A stretch of DNA of 64,000 nucleotides from Clostridium sp. UBA701 (lineage in GTDB: Bacteria; Bacillota; Clostridia; Clostridiales; Clostridiaceae): positions 62,001-126,000 of the forward strand of contig DBMJ01000001.1 in the NCBI GenBank assembly GCA_002298125.1, given 5' to 3'. The position numbers and the translations under genes are program-made. Below, in pieces: positions 43,167-52,298 of the stretch. Numbering within the stretch: position 1 is the first letter of the stretch; the number at the start of each line of letters is the position of its first letter. Under the pieces are notes generated by a model. The model was not told the origin of the DNA. It made no database searches and saw only the letters and a program-made list of their open reading frames with translations.

Positions 43167-44903
43167 TTAATATTTATCCCTGTTTTTGTAATGAGTATGA
43201 AGCAGCTTATGACTTAAGTATCCATTGGGCTTACCTAAAAATTCCTCATAGATTTTTAAAATATATGGATTCCTATGGGATTTTCTAATAGGCATAGCTT
43301 TATCCTCTTCATATATAGCCCTAGCTCTTTGTTCCATAATATTTAAAATGCTTTGCTCCTTGGCATTTACTATGGGCTGTCCCCCTCCTTTTACACATCC
43401 CCCTGGGCATGCCATAACCTCAATAAAATCAATCTTCTTCTCTCCCTTGTTCACCATTTCTAATAGCTCTCTTGCATTGCCAAGCCCATGGGCTACTGCA
43501 GCTGTCACAATTTTGCCATTTGAAAGTTCAATTTCTGCTATCTTTATATTGTCCACTCCTCTAAGGGCTTCAAAATCTATAGTATCCAGCTCTTTATTTT
43601 CTGTGATTTCAAAAATCGTCCTTAAGGCTGCTTCTGCAACCCCTCCTGTTGCGCCAAATATTACAGCAGCTCCAGTAGATTCCCCCATAGGGTTATCAAA
43701 GGCCTCCTCCTTAAGCTTTGTAAAATCTATACCAGCTTCCTTAATCATTTGAGCAAGTTCTCTGGTAGTAAGAACATAGTCCACATCCTGCAGTTTTTCG
43801 TTGGAAAGCTCCTCCCTTTGCCTCTCAAATTTCTTCGCAACACAGGGCATTATTGATACCACCACAATTTTACTAGGGTCTATGCCCATCTTCTCTGCAA
43901 AGTATGTTTTTATCAATGCACCCTCCATCTCGTGAGGAGACTTACAGGTGGATAAGTTATTTAGCATATGGGGATAAAATTGTTCAATAAACTTAACCCA
44001 TCCTGGGCAGCAGGAGGTCATAAGTGGTAGATTTTCTCCACTTTCAAGTCTTGATAATAATTCTGTACCCTCCTCCATTATAGTTAAATCCGCTGCGAAG
44101 TCTGTATCAAATACCCTGTAGAAACCTAAGGCTCTTAAGGCAGCCACCATTTTCCCTGTAATTCTTGAGCCTGTGTCCATTCCAAATTCTTCTCCCAGCG
44201 CAACTCTTACTGCAGGAGCTGTTTGAACTATTACGTACTTGTCTTCATCAGACAATGCCTTCCACACATTGTCTACATCATTCTTTTCACTCAGGGCTCC
44301 TACAGGACATGCCAATATACACTGCCCGCAATTTATGCATATACTGTTGCCTAGAGGTCTATCATATGGTGCCTCTACCTCTGTATTAAAGCCTCTTTTA
44401 GCAAAGCCTATGGCATTTACAGTCTGTATTTTAGAGCATGTACTAATACATCTACCGCATAATATACATTTTTCTGCATCCCTAACTATAGAAGCGGAAG
44501 ATAAGTCCAATGATTTAGAAAGCTTTTCACCATTATATCTTATATCTCTTACATTAAGCTCTTTTGCATAGTTTTGAAGCTCACAGTTTTCACTTCTTAC
44601 ACAGGTGGTGCACTCTCTCTTATGATTTGATAATAAAAGTTCTACCACCATTCTTCTCACTTCTCTTACTTTGGCAGTATTAGTCTTTACAACCATACCC
44701 TCTTCAGCAACAAGTGAGCAAGAGGCAATTAGCTTTGAACCCGCCTCTACTACACAGATTCTGCAGGATGAGCAATTGTTTACGTCCTTTAGATAACAAA
44801 GGCTTGGTATTTTTATGCCTATGCTTCTTGCTGCTTCTAGCACAGTGGTTCCCCTTTTAACCTCCACTTCTTTACCATCAATTATAAATTTTATCATTTC
44901 CAT
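43167..44903 (-). CDS. hndD: [FeFe]-hydrogenase catalytic subunit (HndD/HydA)
   Basis: Cytoplasmic hydrogenase of 578 residues; start at 44903 with GGGGAG seven bases upstream. N-terminal [2Fe-2S] domain (CYLKDVNNCSSCRIC), His-ligated [4Fe-4S] site (HKRECTTCVRSENC), two ferredoxin-type clusters (CILCGRCISTC and CINCGQCILACPVGA), then the H-cluster domain with L1 TSCCPGW, L2 MPCVAKKFE and L3 EVMACPGGCVKGGGQP. The last residues form the small C-terminal domain (YLSHKLLHTHY). It works with HndA-C to make or oxidise H2 with NAD(P)(H) and ferredoxin. Last gene of hndABCD. Confidence 0.96.
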   Translation of the reverse strand: MEMIKFIIDGKEVEVKRGTTVLEAARSIGIKIPSLCYLKDVNNCSSCRICVVEAGSKLIASCSLVAEEGMVVKTNTAKVREVRRMVVELLLSNHKRECTTCVRSENCELQNYAKELNVRDIRYNGEKLSKSLDLSSASIVRDAEKCILCGRCISTCSKIQTVNAIGFAKRGFNTEVEAPYDRPLGNSICINCGQCILACPVGALSEKNDVDNVWKALSDEDKYVIVQTAPAVRVALGEEFGMDTGSRITGKMVAALRALGFYRVFDTDFAADLTIMEEGTELLSRLESGENLPLMTSCCPGWVKFIEQFYPHMLNNLSTCKSPHEMEGALIKTYFAEKMGIDPSKIVVVSIMPCVAKKFERQREELSNEKLQDVDYVLTTRELAQMIKEAGIDFTKLKEEAFDNPMGESTGAAVIFGATGGVAEAALRTIFEITENKELDTIDFEALRGVDNIKIAEIELSNGKIVTAAVAHGLGNARELLEMVNKGEKKIDFIEVMACPGGCVKGGGQPIVNAKEQSILNIMEQRARAIYEEDKAMPIRKSHRNPYILKIYEEFLGKPNGYLSHKLLHTHYKNRDKY

Positions 44904-44927
44904 CTCATCACTCCCCAAAGGCCCAAA

Positions 44928-46721
44928 TTAGATTTTTTCTATTGCCTTGAATGGACACTTATTGATACAGGCACCGCATTTCACACATTTACTTTGATCT
45001 ATATTATATGGTTGTCTTATCTTTCCACTGATTGCATTCACCGGGCATTGTCTTGCGCATAAACTGCAGCCCCTGCACTTATCTGAATTGATATTGTACT
45101 CAACTAGTGCAGTACAGCTGCCTGCTGGGCATTTTTTATCCACAACATGAGCCATATATTCCTCTTTAAAATACTTTAACGTGGACAATACCGGGTTTGG
45201 AGCAGTTTGCCCTAATCCACACAGTGATGCCATCTTTATTTTCTTTGCAAGGTCTTCTAGTATTTCTAAATCCTCTAAGGTACCATTTCCTTCAGTTATC
45301 TTCTCCAATATCTCAAGCATTCTTTTAGTACCTATTCTACAGGGTGTACATTTCCCACAGGATTCATCCTTGATAAAATCCAAATAAAATCTGGCCATGT
45401 CTACCATGCAATTATCCTCATCTAGTACTATCATTCCCCCAGAGCCCATCATGGAGCCTAAAGAACTTAAGGAATCATAGTCAATTGCTGTGTCAAGCTC
45501 AGCAGCAGTAATACATCCCCCAGAGGGTCCTCCTGTTTGAACAGCCTTAAAGCTCTTACCATTAGGTATGCCTCCTCCAATATCGTATATTACCTCCCTT
45601 AAGGTTATTCCCATAGGAACTTCTATTAGGCCAGTATTAGTAATCTTTCCACCAAGTGCAAATACCTTTGTTCCTCTATTTTTTTCAGTGCCTATAGAAG
45701 AAAACCACTCTGAACCCTTTAGTACAATTTGTGCAATATTTGCAAAGGTCTCTACATTATTTATCACACTGGGTTTTTCCCAAAGTCCACTTTCTGCAGG
45801 AAAGGGTGGTTTTGGACTTGGCATTCCTCTTTTCCCTTCTATAGAATTCATAAGAGCTGTTTCCTCACCACATACAAAGGCACCTGCTCCTAGTCTTATA
45901 TCTATATTAAAATTAAAACCTGTTCCTAAAATATTTTCTCCTAAAAGTCCATATTCTCTTGCCTGCCTAATAGCTATCTTAAGCCTTTCCACAGCTAGAG
46001 GATATTCAGCTCTCACATATATAAAGCCCTCCTCTGCACCTATAGCATAGCCTCCTATTGCCATAGCCTCCAGCACAGCATGAGGATCTCCTTCTAAGAT
46101 TGAACGGTCCATAAAGGCTCCTGGGTCTCCTTCATCTGCATTGCAGATAATATATTTAGGCTTATTAGCCTGTTTCGCTGTAAGCTCCCACTTTAAGCCT
46201 GTGGGAAAGCCCCCGCCGCCTCTTCCCCTCAGTCCAGACTTCTTAACAGCCTCTATTACCTCTTGGGGAGACATATGGGTAAGGGCTTGTTCAAGGGCTT
46301 TGTAGCCATCTAAAGCAAGATACTCATCTATATTTTCCGGATCTATTACCCCACAGTTTTTAAGAGCAATTCTTATCTGTTTTTTGTAAAAGTCGACATC
46401 CTTTAAAGATCTTACCCCATAATCCTCTAAGGATTCAAAGTAAGCTAATCTTTTCACTATTCTACCATTTACCAGGTGCTCCTCCACCAGCTCTGGTACG
46501 TCCTTTAAGCTTACCTTGCTGTAAAAGGTTCCTTCAGGAAAGATAAACATAATAGGTCCAAGCTCACAAAGCCCCAAACATCCTACCCTTACCACTTCTA
46601 TTTCATTTTCTATTCTATGCTTTTTAAGCTCATTCTTGATAGAATTGGCTATGTCCATTGCTCCCTCTAAGGCACAGCCTGTTCCTCCGCAAATAAGCAC
46701 TTGGCCGCGAAATAAATTCAT
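44928..46721 (-). CDS. hndC: NuoF-like flavin/NAD(P) subunit of the hydrogenase (HndC/HydB)
   Basis: Diaphorase subunit of 597 residues. An N-terminal thioredoxin-like [2Fe-2S] domain has four Cys (LICGGTGC and GCLGLC). The NuoF core carries the NAD(H) loop GRGGGGFPTG, FMN-binding GAGAYICGEET-like GAGAFVCGEETALMNSIEG, and a [4Fe-4S] site ESCGKCTPCRIGTKRML. The C-terminal 60 residues add two ferredoxin clusters (CRGCSLCARQCPVNAI and CVKCGACINKCPFKAI), as in electron-bifurcating hydrogenases. AGGAGGGG lies before the ATG. It should take electrons from or to NAD(P)(H). Confidence 0.95.
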   Translation of the reverse strand: MNLFRGQVLICGGTGCALEGAMDIANSIKNELKKHRIENEIEVVRVGCLGLCELGPIMFIFPEGTFYSKVSLKDVPELVEEHLVNGRIVKRLAYFESLEDYGVRSLKDVDFYKKQIRIALKNCGVIDPENIDEYLALDGYKALEQALTHMSPQEVIEAVKKSGLRGRGGGGFPTGLKWELTAKQANKPKYIICNADEGDPGAFMDRSILEGDPHAVLEAMAIGGYAIGAEEGFIYVRAEYPLAVERLKIAIRQAREYGLLGENILGTGFNFNIDIRLGAGAFVCGEETALMNSIEGKRGMPSPKPPFPAESGLWEKPSVINNVETFANIAQIVLKGSEWFSSIGTEKNRGTKVFALGGKITNTGLIEVPMGITLREVIYDIGGGIPNGKSFKAVQTGGPSGGCITAAELDTAIDYDSLSSLGSMMGSGGMIVLDEDNCMVDMARFYLDFIKDESCGKCTPCRIGTKRMLEILEKITEGNGTLEDLEILEDLAKKIKMASLCGLGQTAPNPVLSTLKYFKEEYMAHVVDKKCPAGSCTALVEYNINSDKCRGCSLCARQCPVNAISGKIRQPYNIDQSKCVKCGACINKCPFKAIEKI

Positions 46722-46735
46722 CCTGACCCCTCCTT

Positions 46736-47137
46736 CTATCCATTTAATATGGTATAGTCATTTAATACCTTACCCTTTACTACAAACATGGTGTATTCAT
46801 CAATTACCCTTCCCTTTAAAATGTGCTCTCTCACCACGCTTCTAGCCATAGTAGCAGTCATCTTTACATAAGTAACCTTTTCCTCCCCTGGCATTATAAC
46901 CTCTACTATAGGCTCCAGCTTACATACCCCAATACATCCAGTTTGAACTACCTCAATGTCCTTTATATTAAGCACCTTAAGTTCATCTATAATGGCTTCC
47001 ATGACGGCCGTTGCACCTGCAGCAATACCACAAGTAGCCATACCTATTACTATCCTTGGGTTCCTTCTATTCTTACCCTGCTCAACCCTTGGCAAGGTAT
47101 TATTTCTTATCTCCTCAAGCTCTTTAATTGACTTCAT
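46736..47137 (-). CDS. hndB: Ferredoxin-domain subunit HndB of the hydrogenase
   Basis: 133 residues; start at 47137 with AAGGAGG six bases upstream. Thioredoxin-like ferredoxin fold with Cys in GMATCGIAAGA and TGCIGVCKLEP, so three Cys, which is the pattern I recall for HndB rather than a full four-Cys [2Fe-2S] set. Small subunit between the NuoE- and NuoF-like genes; its start lies one base after the hndA stop. Probably structural or electron-relay in the tetrameric complex. Confidence 0.9.
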   Translation of the reverse strand: MKSIKELEEIRNNTLPRVEQGKNRRNPRIVIGMATCGIAAGATAVMEAIIDELKVLNIKDIEVVQTGCIGVCKLEPIVEVIMPGEEKVTYVKMTATMARSVVREHILKGRVIDEYTMFVVKGKVLNDYTILNG

Positions 47138-47138
47138 A

Positions 47139-47648
47139 TTATTCCTCCTTCTTGGTATACTCATCAAGAATTCTTCGAACATCTTCAAGAGTTACCTTTC
47201 CATATACCTTGTCATCAATGGTCATAACAGGAGAAAGCCCGCAAGCTCCTAGACATCGGGTGGCTTCTAGGGTAAACTTACCGTCCTTAGTAGTTTCGCC
47301 AACCTCCACGTTTAATTCCTGGGATAGTCTTGTTATTATAGTTTGTCCCCCCTTAACATAGCAAGCTGTGCCAAGGCACACTCTAATGATATGCTCACCC
47401 TTTGGTACCAGTGAGAAGAAATGATAAAAGGTAGCTACTCCATACACCTCAGTCATGGGTATCTTAAGCTCCTCTGAAACCCTTTGAAGAGCTTTTTCTG
47501 GTAGATATCCATAGAGCTCCTGTACTCCATGTAATAGTGGAATTAGCCCCCCTCTCACCTCTTTAAACTCCTCAATAAGCCTTGTTATTTCCTCAACCCT
47601 CTCATCATCCTTATTACATTCACTGCAGCACACTTCTGAAAATGACAA
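47139..47648 (-). CDS. hndA: NuoE-like [2Fe-2S] subunit of the hydrogenase (HndA/HydC)
   Basis: 169 residues. Translation begins at TTG with GGGGGAG eight bases upstream. Helical N-terminal part with LIPLLHGVQELYGYLPEKAL, then the thioredoxin-like domain with cluster ligands in CLGTACYVKGG and CLGACGLSPVM. An additional CC pair and Cys near the N-terminus (VCCSECNKDD) are not part of the usual cluster. First gene of hndABCD, which then follows with very short gaps. Confidence 0.94.
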   Translation of the reverse strand: MSFSEVCCSECNKDDERVEEITRLIEEFKEVRGGLIPLLHGVQELYGYLPEKALQRVSEELKIPMTEVYGVATFYHFFSLVPKGEHIIRVCLGTACYVKGGQTIITRLSQELNVEVGETTKDGKFTLEATRCLGACGLSPVMTIDDKVYGKVTLEDVRRILDEYTKKEE

Positions 47649-47706
47649 AATCCATCTCCCCCTTGTTTTATCTATTTTAGAATTATCACTTCAAAACCCT
47701 AACAAT

Positions 47707-47735
47707 ATTTTACTATATTTTAGTTTGCCATACAA
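47707..47735 (-). promoter_or_regulatory. Promoter of the hnd operon
   Basis: Minus strand TTGTAT (47735-47730), 17-base spacer, TAAAAT (47712-47707). Start of transcription near 47700. Confidence 0.45.
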
Positions 47736-47759
47736 TAAATGGTAATAAATAATTGCAAT

Positions 47760-47793
47760 AAACCCCTATTGATTCCTTAGTCAATAGGGGTTT
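47760..47793 (-). terminator. Terminator after the lacI-ABC-methylase operon
   Basis: Perfect 13-bp stem AAACCCCTATTGA / TCAATAGGGGTTT with an eight-base loop. The T tract on the minus strand is short (TTTATT), but the stem is strong. Confidence 0.75.
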
Positions 47794-47801
47794 ACTAAAA
47801 T

Positions 47802-48761
47802 TTATTGGGCAGAAGCCACCGTTATATGCCTGGTAAATGTACCTTTGTGAACCTCACATTTATCCAAAATTCTAAATCCTGCTGAAGTGATATGCTCTTC
47901 CATATCCTCAAAGGTTATAATAACCAGCTTATTTGCAATCCTTCTTGCGGTTTTTATAATGTCTGTCTGTTCCTTGAGGGTAGTTGGTGTAAATAAGCCA
48001 TAGGGTATATCTATAATTGCCACATCATACTTATCTCGTATATTATGCATATCTCCAACTGTAATGACGTCCTCATAGCCAAAGTAATCTAAGTTTATCT
48101 TAGCATTTTTAGCAATATGGGGATTGATTTCATAACCCTTTATACTAAAGCCCATGGAAAGGGCTTCAATTAGAACTGTTCCAATTCCACAGCAAGGGTC
48201 TATTAGTGTTAAGCTTGAGTCATTAGCTGCGGCAATATTTACTACAGCCCTAGAAATTCTTAGACTCAAGGCATTTGAATAGCAATAGGGTTTTTTATCA
48301 TGATTGTGCCATTCATAATCATTCTTTTCATACCTGCCAAATATCCATTTGTCTTTAACCCTTGTTATACCTAAAATTATCTTAGGATTATGCATAATAG
48401 CTTCTCCGTTTATAACAAATCCAACTTTTTTCACAGCTTCAAGACGCTGTTCATAATCAATATTATCCTCCTCAAGCTTTACATAGCAAACCTTAAAATC
48501 TTTATAGGATAAATTGTCAGCTTCTATGTTATGAATTATATCCTCCAGTGAAAAAGCTGAATATATAATGGATAAGCATTGTTTAATAAATGGACTTCTA
48601 GAGGGGTTTACATAATGCTTTGAAAAAAAATGTTTCCCCTGTGGAACTACATTAAAAAGATATTTCATCTCCATTTTACATAGCTCTTCTTCATGCTTAG
48701 GATAGTTTATGGAATAAAAAAACTCCCTAGCTCTACCATTAAAAACACCCTCTACCCACAT
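47802..48761 (-). CDS. Putative RNA methyltransferase (Trm11/UPF0020-like)
   Basis: SAM-dependent methyltransferase of 319 residues. The Rossmann part holds motif I LIDPCCGIGTVLIEALSMG, YEINPHIAKNAKINL, and the catalytic motif DIPYG in place of the common DPPYG/NPPY, which points to N2-guanine methylation of tRNA or rRNA. The N-terminal 150 residues form the pre-methylase domain with SNALSLRISRAVVNIA typical of the Trm11 group; a THUMP domain is not obvious. The first 10 bases overlap the end of the ABC gene, so it is translationally coupled to an exporter, which is unexpected. Confidence 0.8.
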   Translation of the reverse strand: MWVEGVFNGRAREFFYSINYPKHEEELCKMEMKYLFNVVPQGKHFFSKHYVNPSRSPFIKQCLSIIYSAFSLEDIIHNIEADNLSYKDFKVCYVKLEEDNIDYEQRLEAVKKVGFVINGEAIMHNPKIILGITRVKDKWIFGRYEKNDYEWHNHDKKPYCYSNALSLRISRAVVNIAAANDSSLTLIDPCCGIGTVLIEALSMGFSIKGYEINPHIAKNAKINLDYFGYEDVITVGDMHNIRDKYDVAIIDIPYGLFTPTTLKEQTDIIKTARRIANKLVIITFEDMEEHITSAGFRILDKCEVHKGTFTRHITVASAQ

Positions 48762-50581
48762 TTTATTTCCTCAAGCTCCTTATTCTCCCCTAAGGTCTTA
48801 TTATTATTTATTAAACTCTTGTAATACCCAGCTTTTTTCATAAGCTCAGAATGATTACCCATTTCCACAATTTTACCATGCTTTAATACTATTATCTTAT
48901 CCGCATTTCTTATGGTGGAAAGCCTGTGGGCAATAACAAGGATTGTTCTATCCTTTGCTGCATTTTCAATGGCCTTTTGAATGAGCTTTTCAGTTTTTGT
49001 ATCTATATTGGCTGTAGCTTCATCTAACACCAGAACTGATGGACTATGAGCTAGTGCTCTGGCAAAGGACAAAAGCTGCTTTTGTCCCGCTGAGAAGGTA
49101 CTTCCTCTCTCCATTACTGGCTCCATTATTCCTTGAGGCATATTGCTTACAAACTCCTCCGCACAGGATACTCTAAGGGCCCCCTCAATAACATCTTCAG
49201 GTATTTTATCATTTAGCACTATATTATTTTCAATATTTCCAGAAAATAAAAACACGTCCTGAAGCACCACTGCAATATTTCTTCTTAGGTCCCTTAGCTT
49301 AATGTCATTGATATTGACACCATCAATTAGAATTTCCCCACGCTGTACCTTATAAAAGCCACTAATTAAGCTTATTATTGTGGTTTTTCCAGCACCAGTT
49401 TCTCCTACAAAGGCTGCAGTTTGTCCTTTATCAAGGGAAAAGCTTATATCCTTTAATACCCAATCCTTATCATTATATGAAAACCATACATTTTTAAATT
49501 CAATATTACCCTCAAAGCGCTCCATACCTTTCCCTATATCTAAATCCTCTAATAGCTCCTCCTGGTCCAACAATTCAAAAATTCTATCAGCAGACACCAG
49601 GGCAGACGAAATAGTGGTATAGTTATCTGCCAAATCTGAGATTGGGTTGAAGAATTGCTTAATATAAGTGGTAAAGGCATAGAGCACACCTATTTCCAGG
49701 GTATGCTTTGAAATTTGTCCCATACCATACCAAATCAGAATGGCAATGGCCGCACTTTGAAAAACATCTGCTGCAGGCTTTAAAAAGCTATTTAACCAAA
49801 CCTGAAATATTGTGGTCTTGTAATATTCCTTGTTTAACTTTAAAAACTCTTCCTTCTTTTCCTTTTCTCCTTGAAATATCTGAACAATTTTCATCCCAGA
49901 AATATTTTCTGCCATAAATCCATTTATCTGCCCAATAAAATGCTTCATATTTTTAAAATTGTCCTTTATCTTTTTCTTTAGTAGAAATACTAGAAAGAAC
50001 ATCAACGGAACCACGCAGAAGGAGATAAGAGCTAATTTAACATCTAAAATTACCATGGCATAGATTATACCTAAAAGTAAAAATACATCCTTAAAAAGAC
50101 TTATTAATACATCTGTATACATTTCACTTAGGGCCTCAACATCATTAGTAGCTCTAGTTATAAGCCTTCCTGAAGATGTCTTGTCTAGATAGGATAAGGG
50201 TAAAAATTGAATTATTTTAAAAACTCTGCCCCTTAAGCCCCTCATAATGCCCTGACCAGCTTTATTTATAAGATTTGCTTGGACAATAGAAAAAAGCCCA
50301 CCTCCTGCTACCACAAGAAAGTACAGTATACCCATGGAGGTAATTGAGTATAAACCACTGGAGCTTATTCTTTTAACTAGGAAATCGTCTATAACTAGCT
50401 TCAGTATATATGGCTTAATTAGTTGAGCAGTATTAACTAACAGAACACAGCCTGCTGCTAAAATAATGGTTTTCATATAGGGGATGGTTAGCTTAAGAAG
50501 CCTTGTTAAACTATGCACTTTCTGAATCTTCGTTTTGGAATCCACCTTTTCTATCCTTGGATTGTTCTTTGTAGATGTCAT
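48752..50581 (-). CDS. ABC exporter half-transporter, complete ATP-site subunit (second pair)
   Basis: 609 residues; start at 50581 (MTSTKNNPRIEKVD) with AGGGGGG eight bases upstream, inside the end of the preceding gene (71-base overlap). Membrane domain about 30-335, nucleotide-binding domain about 360-600: Walker A GETGAGKTT, signature FSAGQKQLLSFARAL, Walker B VLVLDEAT with catalytic Glu, H-loop VIAHRLST. With its upstream partner it forms a heterodimer resembling the BmrCD/YheIH multidrug exporters. Substrate unknown. Confidence 0.9.
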   Translation of the reverse strand: MTSTKNNPRIEKVDSKTKIQKVHSLTRLLKLTIPYMKTIILAAGCVLLVNTAQLIKPYILKLVIDDFLVKRISSSGLYSITSMGILYFLVVAGGGLFSIVQANLINKAGQGIMRGLRGRVFKIIQFLPLSYLDKTSSGRLITRATNDVEALSEMYTDVLISLFKDVFLLLGIIYAMVILDVKLALISFCVVPLMFFLVFLLKKKIKDNFKNMKHFIGQINGFMAENISGMKIVQIFQGEKEKKEEFLKLNKEYYKTTIFQVWLNSFLKPAADVFQSAAIAILIWYGMGQISKHTLEIGVLYAFTTYIKQFFNPISDLADNYTTISSALVSADRIFELLDQEELLEDLDIGKGMERFEGNIEFKNVWFSYNDKDWVLKDISFSLDKGQTAAFVGETGAGKTTIISLISGFYKVQRGEILIDGVNINDIKLRDLRRNIAVVLQDVFLFSGNIENNIVLNDKIPEDVIEGALRVSCAEEFVSNMPQGIMEPVMERGSTFSAGQKQLLSFARALAHSPSVLVLDEATANIDTKTEKLIQKAIENAAKDRTILVIAHRLSTIRNADKIIVLKHGKIVEMGNHSELMKKAGYYKSLINNNKTLGENKELEEIKCG

Positions 50582-52277
50582 AATATACACCCCCCTTTTC
50601 TATAAGCTCACTGTGAGTACCCCTTTCACAAATCCCCCCACCATCAAGGACAATAATTTCATCAGCATCCTTCACAGAGGAAATTTTATGAGCAATAATA
50701 ATAGCAGTTTTGTCTCTCCTAAATTCCTTGAAATTATTTAATATCTTATCCTCAGTAATTGTATCTACAGCGGACAGTGCATCATCTAATATAAGCACTG
50801 CAGGGTTTTTAATAATTGCCCTTGCTATAGAAATTCTCTGCTTTTGTCCTCCAGAAAGATTCACTCCTCTTTCCCCCAAGATTGTGTCAAAACCTTTAGG
50901 AAAGCATAATATGCTGTCATAAATGCAGCTTGCTCTTGCTGCATTTTCTACCGCCTTAGTGGAATAGCTCTCTTTAAAAAATCTTATATTTTCATTTATG
51001 GTTGCAGAAAACAAGAAATTATCCTGCGGTACATAGCCAAAGCCCCCTCTTAAGGCTTCCAGAGTATAATGGTTAATATCTACTCTATCTATAAATATTT
51101 TCCCAGCCTCCACATTATAAAGTTTTAATAAAAGACTTGCCAGAGTTGTCTTCCCTGAGCCAGTTTTTCCAATTATGCCTAGAGTATGCCCCTTAGGAAT
51201 GCTTATATTGATATCCTCCAAGGCTTTTTCTCCTGAGTCTGGATAGGAAAAGCTTAAGTTGTTAATTTCAATATCACCCATAATTTCTGTGTTAACCCCT
51301 GCTTCTCCATCAGTTATATCAGCCTCCACACTAAATATTTCATTTAGCCTCTTATAGGATGCCATACCCCTTTGTAGTATATTTATTACACGGCCTATGG
51401 AGATTATTGGAGCCATTATCATGGTTAAATAGGTGTTAAAGGCAATAAAATCTCCCAAGGAAATAGTACCCTTTAAAACCATGTTGCCGCCAAATATAAG
51501 ATTTAAGACAAAGCTAATACTAAAGCAGAGCTCAATGGCAGGGGAAAGAGTTGCTGAAACCTTCACCATATTGAGATTGCTATCCATCATCTTAGTATTT
51601 AGTTCTTCAAATTTATTTACTTCCTCATCTTCCTGGGCATAGGCTTTTATAACCCTTATTCCATTTATATTTTCTTGAACTCTATCTGAAATGGAAGCAA
51701 AGCATTCCTGAACCCTTCGAAATCTTTTTTGAACAACCCTTCCTGTTCTTATCATAACCACAATTATAATAGGAATGGGCGCTAAACACATAAGGGTAAG
51801 TCTCCAATTTATGGTTTGAGTCATAGCATAAACTGCTGCAGTACAAAGGGCGAGTCCGTTAATACTCATCGCTGTTGCAGGACCAAAGGTCATCCTCACA
51901 GCACTAATGTCATTAATAGCGTAAGCGATTAAATCACCTGTTTTTCTCCTGTTATAAAATTCAGGAGACATCTTCTGAAAGTGAACCACTAAAAGCTCTC
52001 TAATGTGACATTCAAGCTCCCTCGAATTTCTTATGATTAAGTTTCTCCAGGCATAGGTACACACAAAGGTCCCTACAGCAATTAGCAGCATATATAAAAT
52101 ATTAACTATTATACTTTTCTCACTAAAACCGCTAAGCTTTAAAATATCGATGGTTTTACCAAGCACCTTTGGAAAAATTGTTTGAATATAAGAAGCTGAA
52201 AGCATAAAAAATACTCCAACTACATATGAAAGCCTGTGTTCTATAAAAAAATCTAACAATATGCTCCGCTTTTTCAT
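50511..52277 (-). CDS. ABC exporter half-transporter, degenerate ATP-site subunit (second pair)
   Basis: 588 residues with AGGTG five bases before the ATG. Membrane domain about 15-310; nucleotide-binding domain about 335-570 with Walker A GKTGSGKTT, signature LSGGQKQR and Walker B VLILDDALSAVD, where Asp replaces the catalytic Glu. The H-loop His is kept (IIAHKISSV), unlike the degenerate subunit at 4257-5981. It follows lacI by 21 bases and is probably controlled by it. Confidence 0.9.
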   Translation of the reverse strand: MKKRSILLDFFIEHRLSYVVGVFFMLSASYIQTIFPKVLGKTIDILKLSGFSEKSIIVNILYMLLIAVGTFVCTYAWRNLIIRNSRELECHIRELLVVHFQKMSPEFYNRRKTGDLIAYAINDISAVRMTFGPATAMSINGLALCTAAVYAMTQTINWRLTLMCLAPIPIIIVVMIRTGRVVQKRFRRVQECFASISDRVQENINGIRVIKAYAQEDEEVNKFEELNTKMMDSNLNMVKVSATLSPAIELCFSISFVLNLIFGGNMVLKGTISLGDFIAFNTYLTMIMAPIISIGRVINILQRGMASYKRLNEIFSVEADITDGEAGVNTEIMGDIEINNLSFSYPDSGEKALEDINISIPKGHTLGIIGKTGSGKTTLASLLLKLYNVEAGKIFIDRVDINHYTLEALRGGFGYVPQDNFLFSATINENIRFFKESYSTKAVENAARASCIYDSILCFPKGFDTILGERGVNLSGGQKQRISIARAIIKNPAVLILDDALSAVDTITEDKILNNFKEFRRDKTAIIIAHKISSVKDADEIIVLDGGGICERGTHSELIEKGGVYYDIYKEQSKDRKGGFQNEDSESA

Positions 52278-52298
52278 CTTCTCACCTAGCCTTTAATT

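Noticed and set aside
43348..43752. 134-codon plus-strand frame inside the hydrogenase gene
   Set aside because: Antisense shadow; no start signal, and the opposite strand encodes the invariant H-cluster motifs.
45568..46050. 160-codon plus-strand reading frame inside hndC
   Set aside because: Antisense shadow of a well-conserved gene, without ribosome binding site or recognisable protein features.
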